Below are positions 35,263 through 43,528 of a stretch of DNA of 64,000 bases, one piece after another. Positions within the stretch are counted from its first letter, which is position 1, and each line of letters opens with the position of its first letter. Position numbers and translations under genes: made by a program. Source of the DNA: Methanosarcina mazei S-6 (GTDB taxonomy: Archaea; Halobacteriota; Methanosarcinia; Methanosarcinales; Methanosarcinaceae); contig NZ_CP009512.1 in NCBI RefSeq assembly GCF_000970205.1, forward strand, positions 1,178,001-1,242,000, given 5' to 3'. The notes beneath the pieces were generated by a model that searched no databases, was not told the origin of the DNA, and saw only the letters and a list, made by a program, of their open reading frames with translations.

Positions 35263-36534
35263 ATGGAATCAAAATATACAGTTCTTGATATGTTTTCTGG
35301 CGCAGGAGGGCTTACAGAAGGGTTCTTTCAGCAGGGATTCAAATTTGTTTCTCATATAGAGAAAAATTGTCATGCTAGGAATTCTCTGGAAACCAGAGCG
35401 ATTTATCATTCTCTGAAAGATTCCAGCAACGAAAGGATTTATAGAGACTATATTTCAGGAAATCTCAACAGAGATGAATTTATTCATAAATTCAAAGAGC
35501 TTGAACTCACTCCAGCTGGATTATTACAGGGGGAAGTAACTGAATCAAACGAAACTACTATGATAAAAGAGATTAAAGAGCATTTAAAAGTCATTGACAG
35601 CGATTCGGTTGATGTCGTTATAGGAGGGCCACCATGTCAGGCTTATTCTGTTGCCGGGAGAGGCAGAAAGCCAAAAGAAATGAAAGACGATCCCCGTAAC
35701 TATCTATATAGGCATTACATCTCTTTCTTAAAAAGCTTTGAACCAAAAATTTTCGTATTCGAAAACGTTCCGGGAATTAAAAGTGCAATAAATGGGATTA
35801 TCTTCTCAAATTTACATGAAGAACTGGAAAAACTGGGATACAAAACAGAAGCTCATATGCTGAATGCAAAAGATTTTAGTGTACTTCAGGAAAGAAACCG
35901 GATAATATTTATTGGCTGGAAAAATGAGCACGATCTTTCATATCCTGACTTTTTAAAAACTCCTCTTGGCAGGTTTCATGTTTCTTCCCTTTTGAATGAC
36001 CTCCCCCCCTTGCAAGCTGGCGAAGGTACTGAAGGTCCTGCAAAATATACAAAGCCGTTTTCATGGTCATCTGAATACCTTCAAAGATTTAAGATTCGAG
36101 AAAAGAAAGATATACTTATTCAACACAACGCAAGAATACATAATCCTAGAGATCGTACCATATATAGACTTGCAATTGAAAAATGGGATAAAGAAAGAAA
36201 ACGGCTCAAATATAATGAACTATCACCGGAACTCCAGACACACAAAAATAAAACGTCTTTTCTGGATAGATTTAAGGTGGTCAATCAGTATGGTTACTCC
36301 CATGCTATACTTGCTCATATATCAAAGGATGGTCATTATTTCATTCATCCAGATATTCATCAGGCAAGATCTCTGACGGTTAGAGAAGTGGCAAGAATAC
36401 AGTCATTTCCTGATAATTATAAATTCGAAGGCCCTCGAATCGCGCAGTATGCACAGATTGGTAATGCCGTGCCTCCTCTTATGGCTAAAGGGATAGCAGT
36501 TGAAATCGAAAAGATGCTTGAAGAGATTTCATGA
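35263..36534 (+). CDS. drmMII: C5-cytosine DNA methyltransferase, DISARM DrmMII-like
   Basis: It methylates cytosine at C5. The motifs are in order: FSGAGGLTEGF (SAM binding), GGPPCQAYSVAGRG with catalytic Cys125, VFENVPG, QERNRIIFIGW, the target-recognition region, then VREVARIQSFPDNY and QIGNAVPP. The frame opens with GTG at 35251. The ATG at 35263 (MESKYTVLDMFSGAGG) is more family-like; neither has a strong ribosome-binding site. Its end overlaps the next gene by ATGA. No cognate restriction endonuclease is beside it. The downstream drmA-drmB-drmC-like genes suggest it marks self DNA for a class 2 DISARM system. The target sequence is unknown. Confidence 0.9.
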   Translation: MESKYTVLDMFSGAGGLTEGFFQQGFKFVSHIEKNCHARNSLETRAIYHSLKDSSNERIYRDYISGNLNRDEFIHKFKELELTPAGLLQGEVTESNETTMIKEIKEHLKVIDSDSVDVVIGGPPCQAYSVAGRGRKPKEMKDDPRNYLYRHYISFLKSFEPKIFVFENVPGIKSAINGIIFSNLHEELEKLGYKTEAHMLNAKDFSVLQERNRIIFIGWKNEHDLSYPDFLKTPLGRFHVSSLLNDLPPLQAGEGTEGPAKYTKPFSWSSEYLQRFKIREKKDILIQHNARIHNPRDRTIYRLAIEKWDKERKRLKYNELSPELQTHKNKTSFLDRFKVVNQYGYSHAILAHISKDGHYFIHPDIHQARSLTVREVARIQSFPDNYKFEGPRIAQYAQIGNAVPPLMAKGIAVEIEKMLEEIS

Positions 36535-37205
36535 ATACAGTTACCAGAGATAAAGAATATTTCTCAAAAATAAAAATAATAAGAACTGAACTTCTTATAT
36601 GGGGAGAGGAAAATCTCAGAAAGTTTCCATGGAGAGAAACCTCTGATCCCTATAAAATTGCCGTTGCTGAAGTGATGCTTCATAGAACGAAAGCTGATCA
36701 GGTAAAAAATATTTATGAACAATTTATTCTTAAATATCCTGATTTTGAGTCAATTGTTAAAGCTGGTCGTGAAGCAATTAAAGCTGATCTAAAATCTCTT
36801 GGACTTTTCTGGCGTGCAGATTTACTTTACGACATGGCTGTGGAAGTTATGGAAAAATATGGTGGGGAACTGCCTCTGGATAGGAAAAAATTAATGACAA
36901 TGCCGGGAGTAGGAAATTATATCTCAGCAGCCATTCTATGTTTTGGCTATAACTTTCCTGAGCCAGTACTGGATACAAATACTGTCCGTGTTCTTGGAAG
37001 AATTTTTGGGCTGAAAATTACTGATTCATCAAGGAGGAGCAAGCTTTTCTACGGGATTATGCATGATCTTGTTAATTTCTGGGATCCGAGAACTGTTTCT
37101 TTCGCTTTAATTGATTTTGCAAACGTGGTTTGTATTCCCAGTGATAAACCCAGATGTGAAATTTGTAGTCTTAGAGATATCTGTATCTATTACTCAAAGC
37201 TGTAA
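36531..37205 (+). CDS. HhH-GPD DNA glycosylase, Mig-like G:T mismatch glycosylase
   Basis: A 224-residue member of the endonuclease III/MutY superfamily. It has the MutY-type start FPWRETSDPYKIAVAEVMLHRT, the helix-hairpin-helix MTMPGVGNYISAAI, and the catalytic Asp in PVLDTNTVRVLGR. A C-terminal iron-sulfur cysteine set reads C-x7-C-x2-C-x5-C (usual spacing x6). At the position of the endonuclease III Lys120 it has Tyr (GVGNY), as in the Methanothermobacter Mig G:T glycosylase (from memory). MutY's long C-terminal 8-oxoG domain is absent. It overlaps the methyltransferase by ATGA, so the two are co-translated. The likely job is to restore C at T:G mismatches made by deamination of 5-methylcytosine. 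Confidence 0.88.
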   Translation: MNTVTRDKEYFSKIKIIRTELLIWGEENLRKFPWRETSDPYKIAVAEVMLHRTKADQVKNIYEQFILKYPDFESIVKAGREAIKADLKSLGLFWRADLLYDMAVEVMEKYGGELPLDRKKLMTMPGVGNYISAAILCFGYNFPEPVLDTNTVRVLGRIFGLKITDSSRRSKLFYGIMHDLVNFWDPRTVSFALIDFANVVCIPSDKPRCEICSLRDICIYYSKL

Positions 37206-37440
37206 GCTCCGAATTGTGATTCTTAATACTTTTCACTAATTTATTTTTGAGCAACTGTATTCTAAAATATATACTCTTGTATCTTTCATGAAAATATAAA
37301 TCTAGAGAACTGATTCTATAGAAAATTATTTAACCAAATTTTGGAATACTAACTTGGTATAATATTGTAAAATATTTAACAGATTGCATCTTTAATAATT
37401 TCTTTGGATTTTACATTCATTGGACATGTGGTGCGAGAAT
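37206..37440 (+). promoter_or_regulatory. Gap with promoter-like sequence before drmA
   Basis: The 235-base AT-rich spacer separates the methyltransferase-glycosylase pair from the helicase block. gaaaattatttaacc (37320-37334) and gtaaaatatttaac (37367-37380) resemble archaeal BRE/TATA elements, so drmA to drmE may have their own promoter. Confidence 0.45.
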
Positions 37441-40400
37441 ATGCGGGATAAATATATTGAAGAATTGATAAAAGAAGTTTTAGGGCCCAGAAATGGATCT
37501 GAAGAAACAATGATTGGATCAGATCCTTATACTGAATACATCACTGGAGTTATTATTCCAAAGGATTGTAAACAAAGAGAACTTAGTCCAGATTCGGAAA
37601 TTCTTAATGTTGAGGGTGATGATAAGGGGGCAGAAGATGCTGATTCACAGGAAAACACATTTTCAATACTCCCATCTGAACTTGATCCTCGTGTAAGATC
37701 TAAATCATTTGGGATATCTTTCTTAGTTAAGGGTAAAGATCCTTATTTGAAAGTCTGTGTAACTTGGGGAAGATATTTCAAAGAAGAACTTATTTCAGAA
37801 AATTCTAATAGAAAGGTAGTTACCGAAACGGATTTTTCTTGGAAACGAAAACCTTACTGTGAAATTTTTAATCTCAACATGTCTGGAGAATCCTCTGAAG
37901 AAATAACTATTTACGAAGGAATAGATGGAAAAATTGTATTGAATAGTAGGGGGATAAAGGTCAATAATTCACTCCATATTATTCTTAGTCTGATAAATGA
38001 GTTAAAGATAGGAGATTGTTATGGAGACAAGGTGATTGAATCGTCTCTTTATCAGCCTTCTATACGTGTCATTCTTGGAAATGATTGCAAATTAGAGTCA
38101 ATTGATTCCGAAGAAAATGATGAGCTTAACTTTATCTATAGAGAAAATCCTGTCCTAGCAAGAGGTCACATGTGTTCCTCTATATGGAAGGATGTAGATT
38201 ATCAAGATAAATTTGACATTAAAGTATTATGGCCTGATGGTATTCATTTTGATAAATGTCGTGAATTCATAATTTGTGATGTAAGAAGTGAATTTGTTCC
38301 CCTTTATCCAAATCCAGCACCTATTTTTGAATGGACAAATTCTGAAATCTCGAATTCTCCAGTTTTCTCAGCTTTAAAGTTATCCGAAATGTGGGATGAA
38401 ACAGAAATAAAAGATTATTTAAATCCTATCCTAAAAAGTTATGAACAATGGATTCTGAAAAATGAAACTTCACTTGAGGATTTTTCTGAGAAGGATAAAA
38501 TTCTAGCAAAAAAGCTTATAGATAAACAAAAAATTTGCCTTAAAAGGATTAATAGAGGAATAGAATGCCTTCAAAATGATAAAGATATTCTTCTGTCATT
38601 TTGTTTTGCTAATAAAGTTATATGGTTACAAAACCTCTGGAAAAGGGGCGGCAAACTGGGGGAGAGTAATATTGACTTTGTTTGGAGACCGTTCCAGCTT
38701 GCATTTTTCTTAATGAATCTGGAATCTCTATCCAATAAAAACTCCGAATTCAGAGATTACGTTGATTTGCTGTGGGTGCCTACAGGAGGAGGAAAAACAG
38801 AGTCTTATCTTGCAATGATGGCATTTGTTATGGTTTTAAGACGAAGGAATGCACAGGCAAGAGTTCGGAATGGAGAAAAAGATAACAAAGATATAACTGG
38901 GGCAGGAACTTCCGTAATTTCTAGGTATACATTACGTCTTTTAACCGTCCAACAATTTAGAAGAACACTTATTATGATCACGGCAGCAGAGTACCTGCGT
39001 GTTTTCAATAATCAGGGACTTTCTGGATGGAGGCCACAAAAGTATTCTACATCTGAAGATTGGCTATACGGAACTGTAAGATTTTCTGTAGGAATGTGGG
39101 TAGGAGGAGGAGTATCTCCTAACCATCTTCGTGGTGAACAAGGAGCGATTAAAGCATTACAAAACAGTTCATCGTCAGAAGGTGAACCTGCTCAGATCGT
39201 AAAATGCCCAGTATGTGGTACTTGGCTTGCTGTCCCCAGTTCGGGTTTACCAGCCGGGGTTAATAAAATATATTTCGTAATTAAATACGAAAAAACTCTC
39301 TCTGAATTGAAGAGTCATGTTTCAAAGCTCACATCAGTATCTGATTTGATTACGGAAATTCAAGTTTTAGATGATAGATGCCTTATCAACTATTTCATAA
39401 TGTATACTAAACTTGACAGCTCCAGAAAAGTTGACGAAAAAGAATTTGATGATATTATATCGAAACTTGAAAAAGAGCTTAACGTCAAAGTTGCCTCTTT
39501 CAGACCTTCACGATCTGGTTATTTCCCTTCATACAATGAAGTTGGAAGAAGAAAAGATTCACCTGTTGATTTTGAAATTTTTTGTCCGAATCCTGAATGT
39601 GATCTTAACAGTAATGTTAATCATAAGGAAGGCGTACCCTCCAATGTTTCTGGAAATTCAAAAAAGAAATTACCAGACGGTCTATTTGTGAAAGACAATG
39701 CCTCTCCATTTGCTGAATATTCACATATTCCTATTCCAGCATATACTGTTGATGAACAGATATACCATAGATGTCCAACTATTATTGTAAGTACTGCAGA
39801 TAAAATAGCTAGATTGGCTTTTGAACCCAGATGTAGTTCTATATTTGGAAACATAAGTAAATATAATGGATTTTATGGTTATTACCGTGGTGACTCAGAA
39901 GAAGTATTGCCAAATAATTGCACCAAAAACGCGATTTCAAAGTATTCCTCTAATGTAAATCCATTCCTTCCGCCTGATATGATAGTACAGGATGAACTTC
40001 ATTTAATGGATGGACCTTTGGGTAGTATGTTTGGTATTTATGAGTGTATTGTCGATGGGCTTATCCGCGAATCAGGTGGATCTCCAAAATATATTGCATC
40101 TTCTGCAACTGTTAATGATGCAGCGATTCAAGTTAAAAGTCTTTTTAATAGACCTTTATCCCAATTTCCTGCATATGGTTTAACTTTCAAAGACAGTTTT
40201 TTTGTTAGAATGCCTGCGTGGTCATCTGGATGGGATGAAAATAGACCTGGGAGAGTTTACATGGGAATCTATGCACCAGGAAGAGGTCCGCTAACACCGA
40301 TTATAAGAATCTGGTCAAGGATGCTGCAAACTGGTGGAGAGAATTGTTCTGAAAAGGGTATTGTAAATTTCTGGACTCTTGTAGGCTATTTTAATTCTAT

Positions 40401-41253
40401 TAGGGAGTTAGGAGGAAATAGATCACTTTTTAGAGAAGACATTATTGAAAGATTAAACAATATTTCCAAAGATTCAGTTCGAAATTTGGATGCAGAAAAA
40501 GTGGTTGAACTTTCAAGCCGGATAAACTCTACTGATATTCCACAGCTACTTGAAGAACTAGAACAGGGAAAGAATCGCACTATAAATGAAAACCCTGATG
40601 CTATATTCACTACATCAATGTTTGGAACTGGTGTAGATATTCCTCACTTATCCTTGATGGTTGTAAACGGGCAGCCCAAAACAACATCTCAGTACATTCA
40701 GGCAACTGGTCGAGTAGGAAGAGATCACGGAGCTCTGGTTGTCACATTTTATAAAGCTGGGAGAGCAAGAGATCTTAGCCATTATGAAATATTTACAGGG
40801 TACCATCATAGAATAAACATCGAGGTAGAACCTGCTTCGGTTTCTCCTTTTTCAGACGGATGTTTAGAGAAAGCAGCCGGTCCTGCAATTGTTTCTTTTC
40901 TAAGAAATATGCCTGATCCCAGTTCTAGATGGTTTGCTGAATCAGGTCATACTATTCAAAATGAGGAGTCATTGAAAGACTTTGAAATTTTTTTGCGTAC
41001 TTGCTTACCTAGTGACATTTCCAAAAAAGTAATCCAGTGTTTCCGTTCTCAGTATGATCGGTGGCTTGGAATCTCACAAAAGCTTGGTTTCACTGAAAAT
41101 TTGGTTTATAATGAGTATACTCTATATAGGCCTCCAGAAAAAAATGTAATACTTGGGGATCCAGCACATGAAAAGGTTGGTTTATGTGTTGTTTACAAAA
41201 ACGCGCCACAATCTCTTCGTGAAATAGAAGAAACTACTGCGTTTGAGGTGTAA
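37441..41253 (+). CDS. drmA: DISARM DrmA-like superfamily 2 helicase
   Basis: A large ATP-dependent helicase of about 1270 residues. Motif I is VPTGGGKTESY (about 445), motif II is a DELH box in VQDELHLMD (about 848), motif III is SSATV, and motifs V-VI are FGTGVDIPH and QATGRVGRDHG (about 1086). An insert between motifs I and II carries CPVCGTW and CPNPEC zinc-type cysteine pairs. The N-terminal 350 residues are the DrmA-specific region. The frame opens with TTG at 37420 and has ATGs at 37426 and 37441. The start MRDKYIEELIKEVLGP at 37441 resembles DrmA N-termini as I recall them. In DISARM, DrmA acts with DrmB on invading DNA. Codon use is AT-rich compared with genes upstream. Confidence 0.88.
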   Translation: MRDKYIEELIKEVLGPRNGSEETMIGSDPYTEYITGVIIPKDCKQRELSPDSEILNVEGDDKGAEDADSQENTFSILPSELDPRVRSKSFGISFLVKGKDPYLKVCVTWGRYFKEELISENSNRKVVTETDFSWKRKPYCEIFNLNMSGESSEEITIYEGIDGKIVLNSRGIKVNNSLHIILSLINELKIGDCYGDKVIESSLYQPSIRVILGNDCKLESIDSEENDELNFIYRENPVLARGHMCSSIWKDVDYQDKFDIKVLWPDGIHFDKCREFIICDVRSEFVPLYPNPAPIFEWTNSEISNSPVFSALKLSEMWDETEIKDYLNPILKSYEQWILKNETSLEDFSEKDKILAKKLIDKQKICLKRINRGIECLQNDKDILLSFCFANKVIWLQNLWKRGGKLGESNIDFVWRPFQLAFFLMNLESLSNKNSEFRDYVDLLWVPTGGGKTESYLAMMAFVMVLRRRNAQARVRNGEKDNKDITGAGTSVISRYTLRLLTVQQFRRTLIMITAAEYLRVFNNQGLSGWRPQKYSTSEDWLYGTVRFSVGMWVGGGVSPNHLRGEQGAIKALQNSSSSEGEPAQIVKCPVCGTWLAVPSSGLPAGVNKIYFVIKYEKTLSELKSHVSKLTSVSDLITEIQVLDDRCLINYFIMYTKLDSSRKVDEKEFDDIISKLEKELNVKVASFRPSRSGYFPSYNEVGRRKDSPVDFEIFCPNPECDLNSNVNHKEGVPSNVSGNSKKKLPDGLFVKDNASPFAEYSHIPIPAYTVDEQIYHRCPTIIVSTADKIARLAFEPRCSSIFGNISKYNGFYGYYRGDSEEVLPNNCTKNAISKYSSNVNPFLPPDMIVQDELHLMDGPLGSMFGIYECIVDGLIRESGGSPKYIASSATVNDAAIQVKSLFNRPLSQFPAYGLTFKDSFFVRMPAWSSGWDENRPGRVYMGIYAPGRGPLTPIIRIWSRMLQTGGENCSEKGIVNFWTLVGYFNSIRELGGNRSLFREDIIERLNNISKDSVRNLDAEKVVELSSRINSTDIPQLLEELEQGKNRTINENPDAIFTTSMFGTGVDIPHLSLMVVNGQPKTTSQYIQATGRVGRDHGALVVTFYKAGRARDLSHYEIFTGYHHRINIEVEPASVSPFSDGCLEKAAGPAIVSFLRNMPDPSSRWFAESGHTIQNEESLKDFEIFLRTCLPSDISKKVIQCFRSQYDRWLGISQKLGFTENLVYNEYTLYRPPEKNVILGDPAHEKVGLCVVYKNAPQSLREIEETTAFEV

Positions 41254-41255
41254 AT

Positions 41256-43058
41256 ATGACAAGGGAATTTCAGCATATAAGCAGATCGCAGTTTGTTCTT
41301 ACTTATGGTCCGGGTTCCGTAATCGAAACTAAAAAAGGACCTCGGATTATTCCCTCACTGGAAAAAGGACTTGGTGAGAACTTTAATCCGGATACTTTTC
41401 GAAGATTTGAAATCGCAGAGACAAGGATTTCCAAGTACATTAAAAGCAGATCGGAAGAAAAAATAAATATTCGCATATTAGCTTTGCCTACAAACGCTGG
41501 ACTTGGAAAGCAAAGCAATTATCGTGTTTACTCAACATATGTTTTCCCGGTGTGGAAAGTCTGCTATGGAAGAAGAGGAAATCATGCCCCCATTTTGTAT
41601 AACGGATCTAAATGCCCTCTATGTGAAACTAACGATGAATCTTCTGCAGTTAGATTTGTTGCAGCGTGTCCAGATGGTCACCTCGATGAAGTAAACTGGA
41701 ATTATGCTGTCCATAAAAACTCGTCATGTAAACCAGACTACTTCCGCTGGAAAGCAAATGGAAGTTCTCTAGAAGATATTATCATAGAATGTCCTATTTG
41801 TAGAGCTAGAAACAATATGAAGGAAATTTACAAAATGAATTTTTTCTGTAAGGGAAGAATTCCTGAAAGAGAATCTCCTTCTAGCGATTATTTTCCCATT
41901 TATACCAAGCCTGATAGGTCAAAAAATTGTGAAAAAATGATGAAAATAATGCAGAGGCAGTCAACTTCACTCAGGGTTTCTGAAACAATGACCCTTTTGA
42001 CAATTCCAGAATTCGATAATCAGATATCAAGAATTCTTCAAAGGTATGATGTTTCAATAGCTCTTGATACAATGATGAAAATGCCTTCCGATATTTTACT
42101 TAGGATGGATGCTAATACTGTTATAGACTGGATTTCAAGTAGTCTAAAAGGAAGAATTCCTGATGATTCGCTTGAAGTTATAAGCAAAGAAATTAGAGAA
42201 AAAGGTGTATTAGAGTTCTGTGATCTTTATAAACGCTTAAACGATGAAAGCAAATCTTTCATGAGTTTAATGTATGAAGAGTTTGATTCACTGCTATCAG
42301 GAGCAGGAAGTTCAACCAAAAATTTTGTTATGGGGCATCCAAAAAAGATAATCTCAACCTCACCTCTCATTCCTGAATTGCTTGTTCACCCAATTAGTAA
42401 GATCAGAACAATCACAGTTCAGCTTGGCTACAGACGTATAGTACCAACTGCAGATGAAAGTGAACCCCAATTGTTAGTATCATCAGGTGTGTATTTACCT
42501 TCGGATGGAAGTATTTGGTATCCAGGGTATGAAGGATTTGGTGAAGGTATATTCATTACATTTGGTGAAAGAAAAATTCCTGATCTAACCTCAAAACTCG
42601 CCTACAACCTGTGGAAAGAATACACAGATTCAGGTATGAAATCTGATTCAGGGTGGTCGGAGGTTTCTGTAGAACCCGAATTTGTCTGGCTCCATACACT
42701 TTCTCATGCAGTCATCAGAGCTTTATCCTCACACACTGGTTATTCAGCAGTTTCACTGAGGGAAAGAATTTACATATCTCGTGATGGAAAAAATGGTGGT
42801 ATTCTTATTTATAATACATCTCCAGGAGAAGATGGAGGAATGGGTGGACTTGTAGGGTCAGTAGACATATTCCACGAAATTATCAATAGTGCAGTTGGGA
42901 ATATTTTGCTTTGTTCTAATGATCCCCTTTGTTGTGATGCAACTAAATCAGCAGACTGTGTAAATGGCGCGGCATGTTATAGTTGTCTTTTGATTTCTGA
43001 AACTTCATGTGAACATAGGAACCTCTGGCTTGATAGGCATCTTCTCATTGGAGATTGA
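41256..43058 (+). CDS. drmB: DISARM DrmB-like protein with DUF1998 domain
   Basis: A 600-residue protein beginning REFQHISRSQFVLTYGPGSVIETKKGP, a start typical of DrmB. An N-terminal zinc-type segment CPLCETNDES with CPDGHLDEVNW follows. The C-terminal DUF1998 domain contains WLHTLSHAVIRALSSHTGY, EDGGMGGLVG and a cysteine-rich end (CCDATKSADC, ACYSCLL, SCEHRN). DrmB forms the core complex with DrmA in described systems. It starts 3 bases after the drmA stop, and its TGA overlaps the following start. The length and domain order fit a full-length protein. Confidence 0.88.
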   Translation: MTREFQHISRSQFVLTYGPGSVIETKKGPRIIPSLEKGLGENFNPDTFRRFEIAETRISKYIKSRSEEKINIRILALPTNAGLGKQSNYRVYSTYVFPVWKVCYGRRGNHAPILYNGSKCPLCETNDESSAVRFVAACPDGHLDEVNWNYAVHKNSSCKPDYFRWKANGSSLEDIIIECPICRARNNMKEIYKMNFFCKGRIPERESPSSDYFPIYTKPDRSKNCEKMMKIMQRQSTSLRVSETMTLLTIPEFDNQISRILQRYDVSIALDTMMKMPSDILLRMDANTVIDWISSSLKGRIPDDSLEVISKEIREKGVLEFCDLYKRLNDESKSFMSLMYEEFDSLLSGAGSSTKNFVMGHPKKIISTSPLIPELLVHPISKIRTITVQLGYRRIVPTADESEPQLLVSSGVYLPSDGSIWYPGYEGFGEGIFITFGERKIPDLTSKLAYNLWKEYTDSGMKSDSGWSEVSVEPEFVWLHTLSHAVIRALSSHTGYSAVSLRERIYISRDGKNGGILIYNTSPGEDGGMGGLVGSVDIFHEIINSAVGNILLCSNDPLCCDATKSADCVNGAACYSCLLISETSCEHRNLWLDRHLLIGD

Positions 43059-43528
43059 TGATGATTGAAGAAATTGTTCCTGTGGCTACGGGTGAAAAAT
43101 GGGTTGGATACGGAATAAGGTCATTTAGATCGGTAATCAATGACCTGATTTCGAATTCCACTAATGAACTTTCTCTTACAGCTTATGTTCTCACAGACAT
43201 GAGCATTGTAACTAAATTGAGAAATGCCCTGGAAAGAGGAGTTCAGGTTGAAATATACTTATACGAAGATGAATTTGCGACAAAAAACGAGGCTGTAAAT
43301 TATATATTTAATTTACAAAAAGAATTTAGTTATCTAAAAATATACCGAGTTGAGGACAAAATACTTCATGCTAAAGTTCTTGTTGCTGATGGCAAGAAAG
43401 TTCTTTCTGGATCGGCTAATTTTACATTTAGTGGAATGACAAATAATTATGAGCTTGGTTTCTTGGTAGAGGATCCATCCATAGCGCTCCAGATTTTAAA
43501 GTTAATAAAAAAGTTGGGGGAAAAATGA
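43058..43528 (+). CDS. drmC: Short DrmC-like phospholipase D-family protein
   Basis: It carries one HKD motif: H-x-K-V-L-V-A-D in LHAKVLVADG, followed by SGSANFT. It therefore probably dimerises to build the active site. About 156 residues is short for DrmC, which is usually longer. The N-terminal part (RSVINDLISNSTNELSLTAYVL) matches the PLD fold start. Three possible starts exist: TTG 43055, ATG 43058 (which overlaps the drmB TGA) and ATG 43061. GGAG at 43050 favours one of the ATGs. Its stop overlaps the next ATG. DrmC is reported as dispensable in DISARM; a nuclease or phosphodiesterase role is inferred. Confidence 0.82.
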   Translation: MMIEEIVPVATGEKWVGYGIRSFRSVINDLISNSTNELSLTAYVLTDMSIVTKLRNALERGVQVEIYLYEDEFATKNEAVNYIFNLQKEFSYLKIYRVEDKILHAKVLVADGKKVLSGSANFTFSGMTNNYELGFLVEDPSIALQILKLIKKLGEK

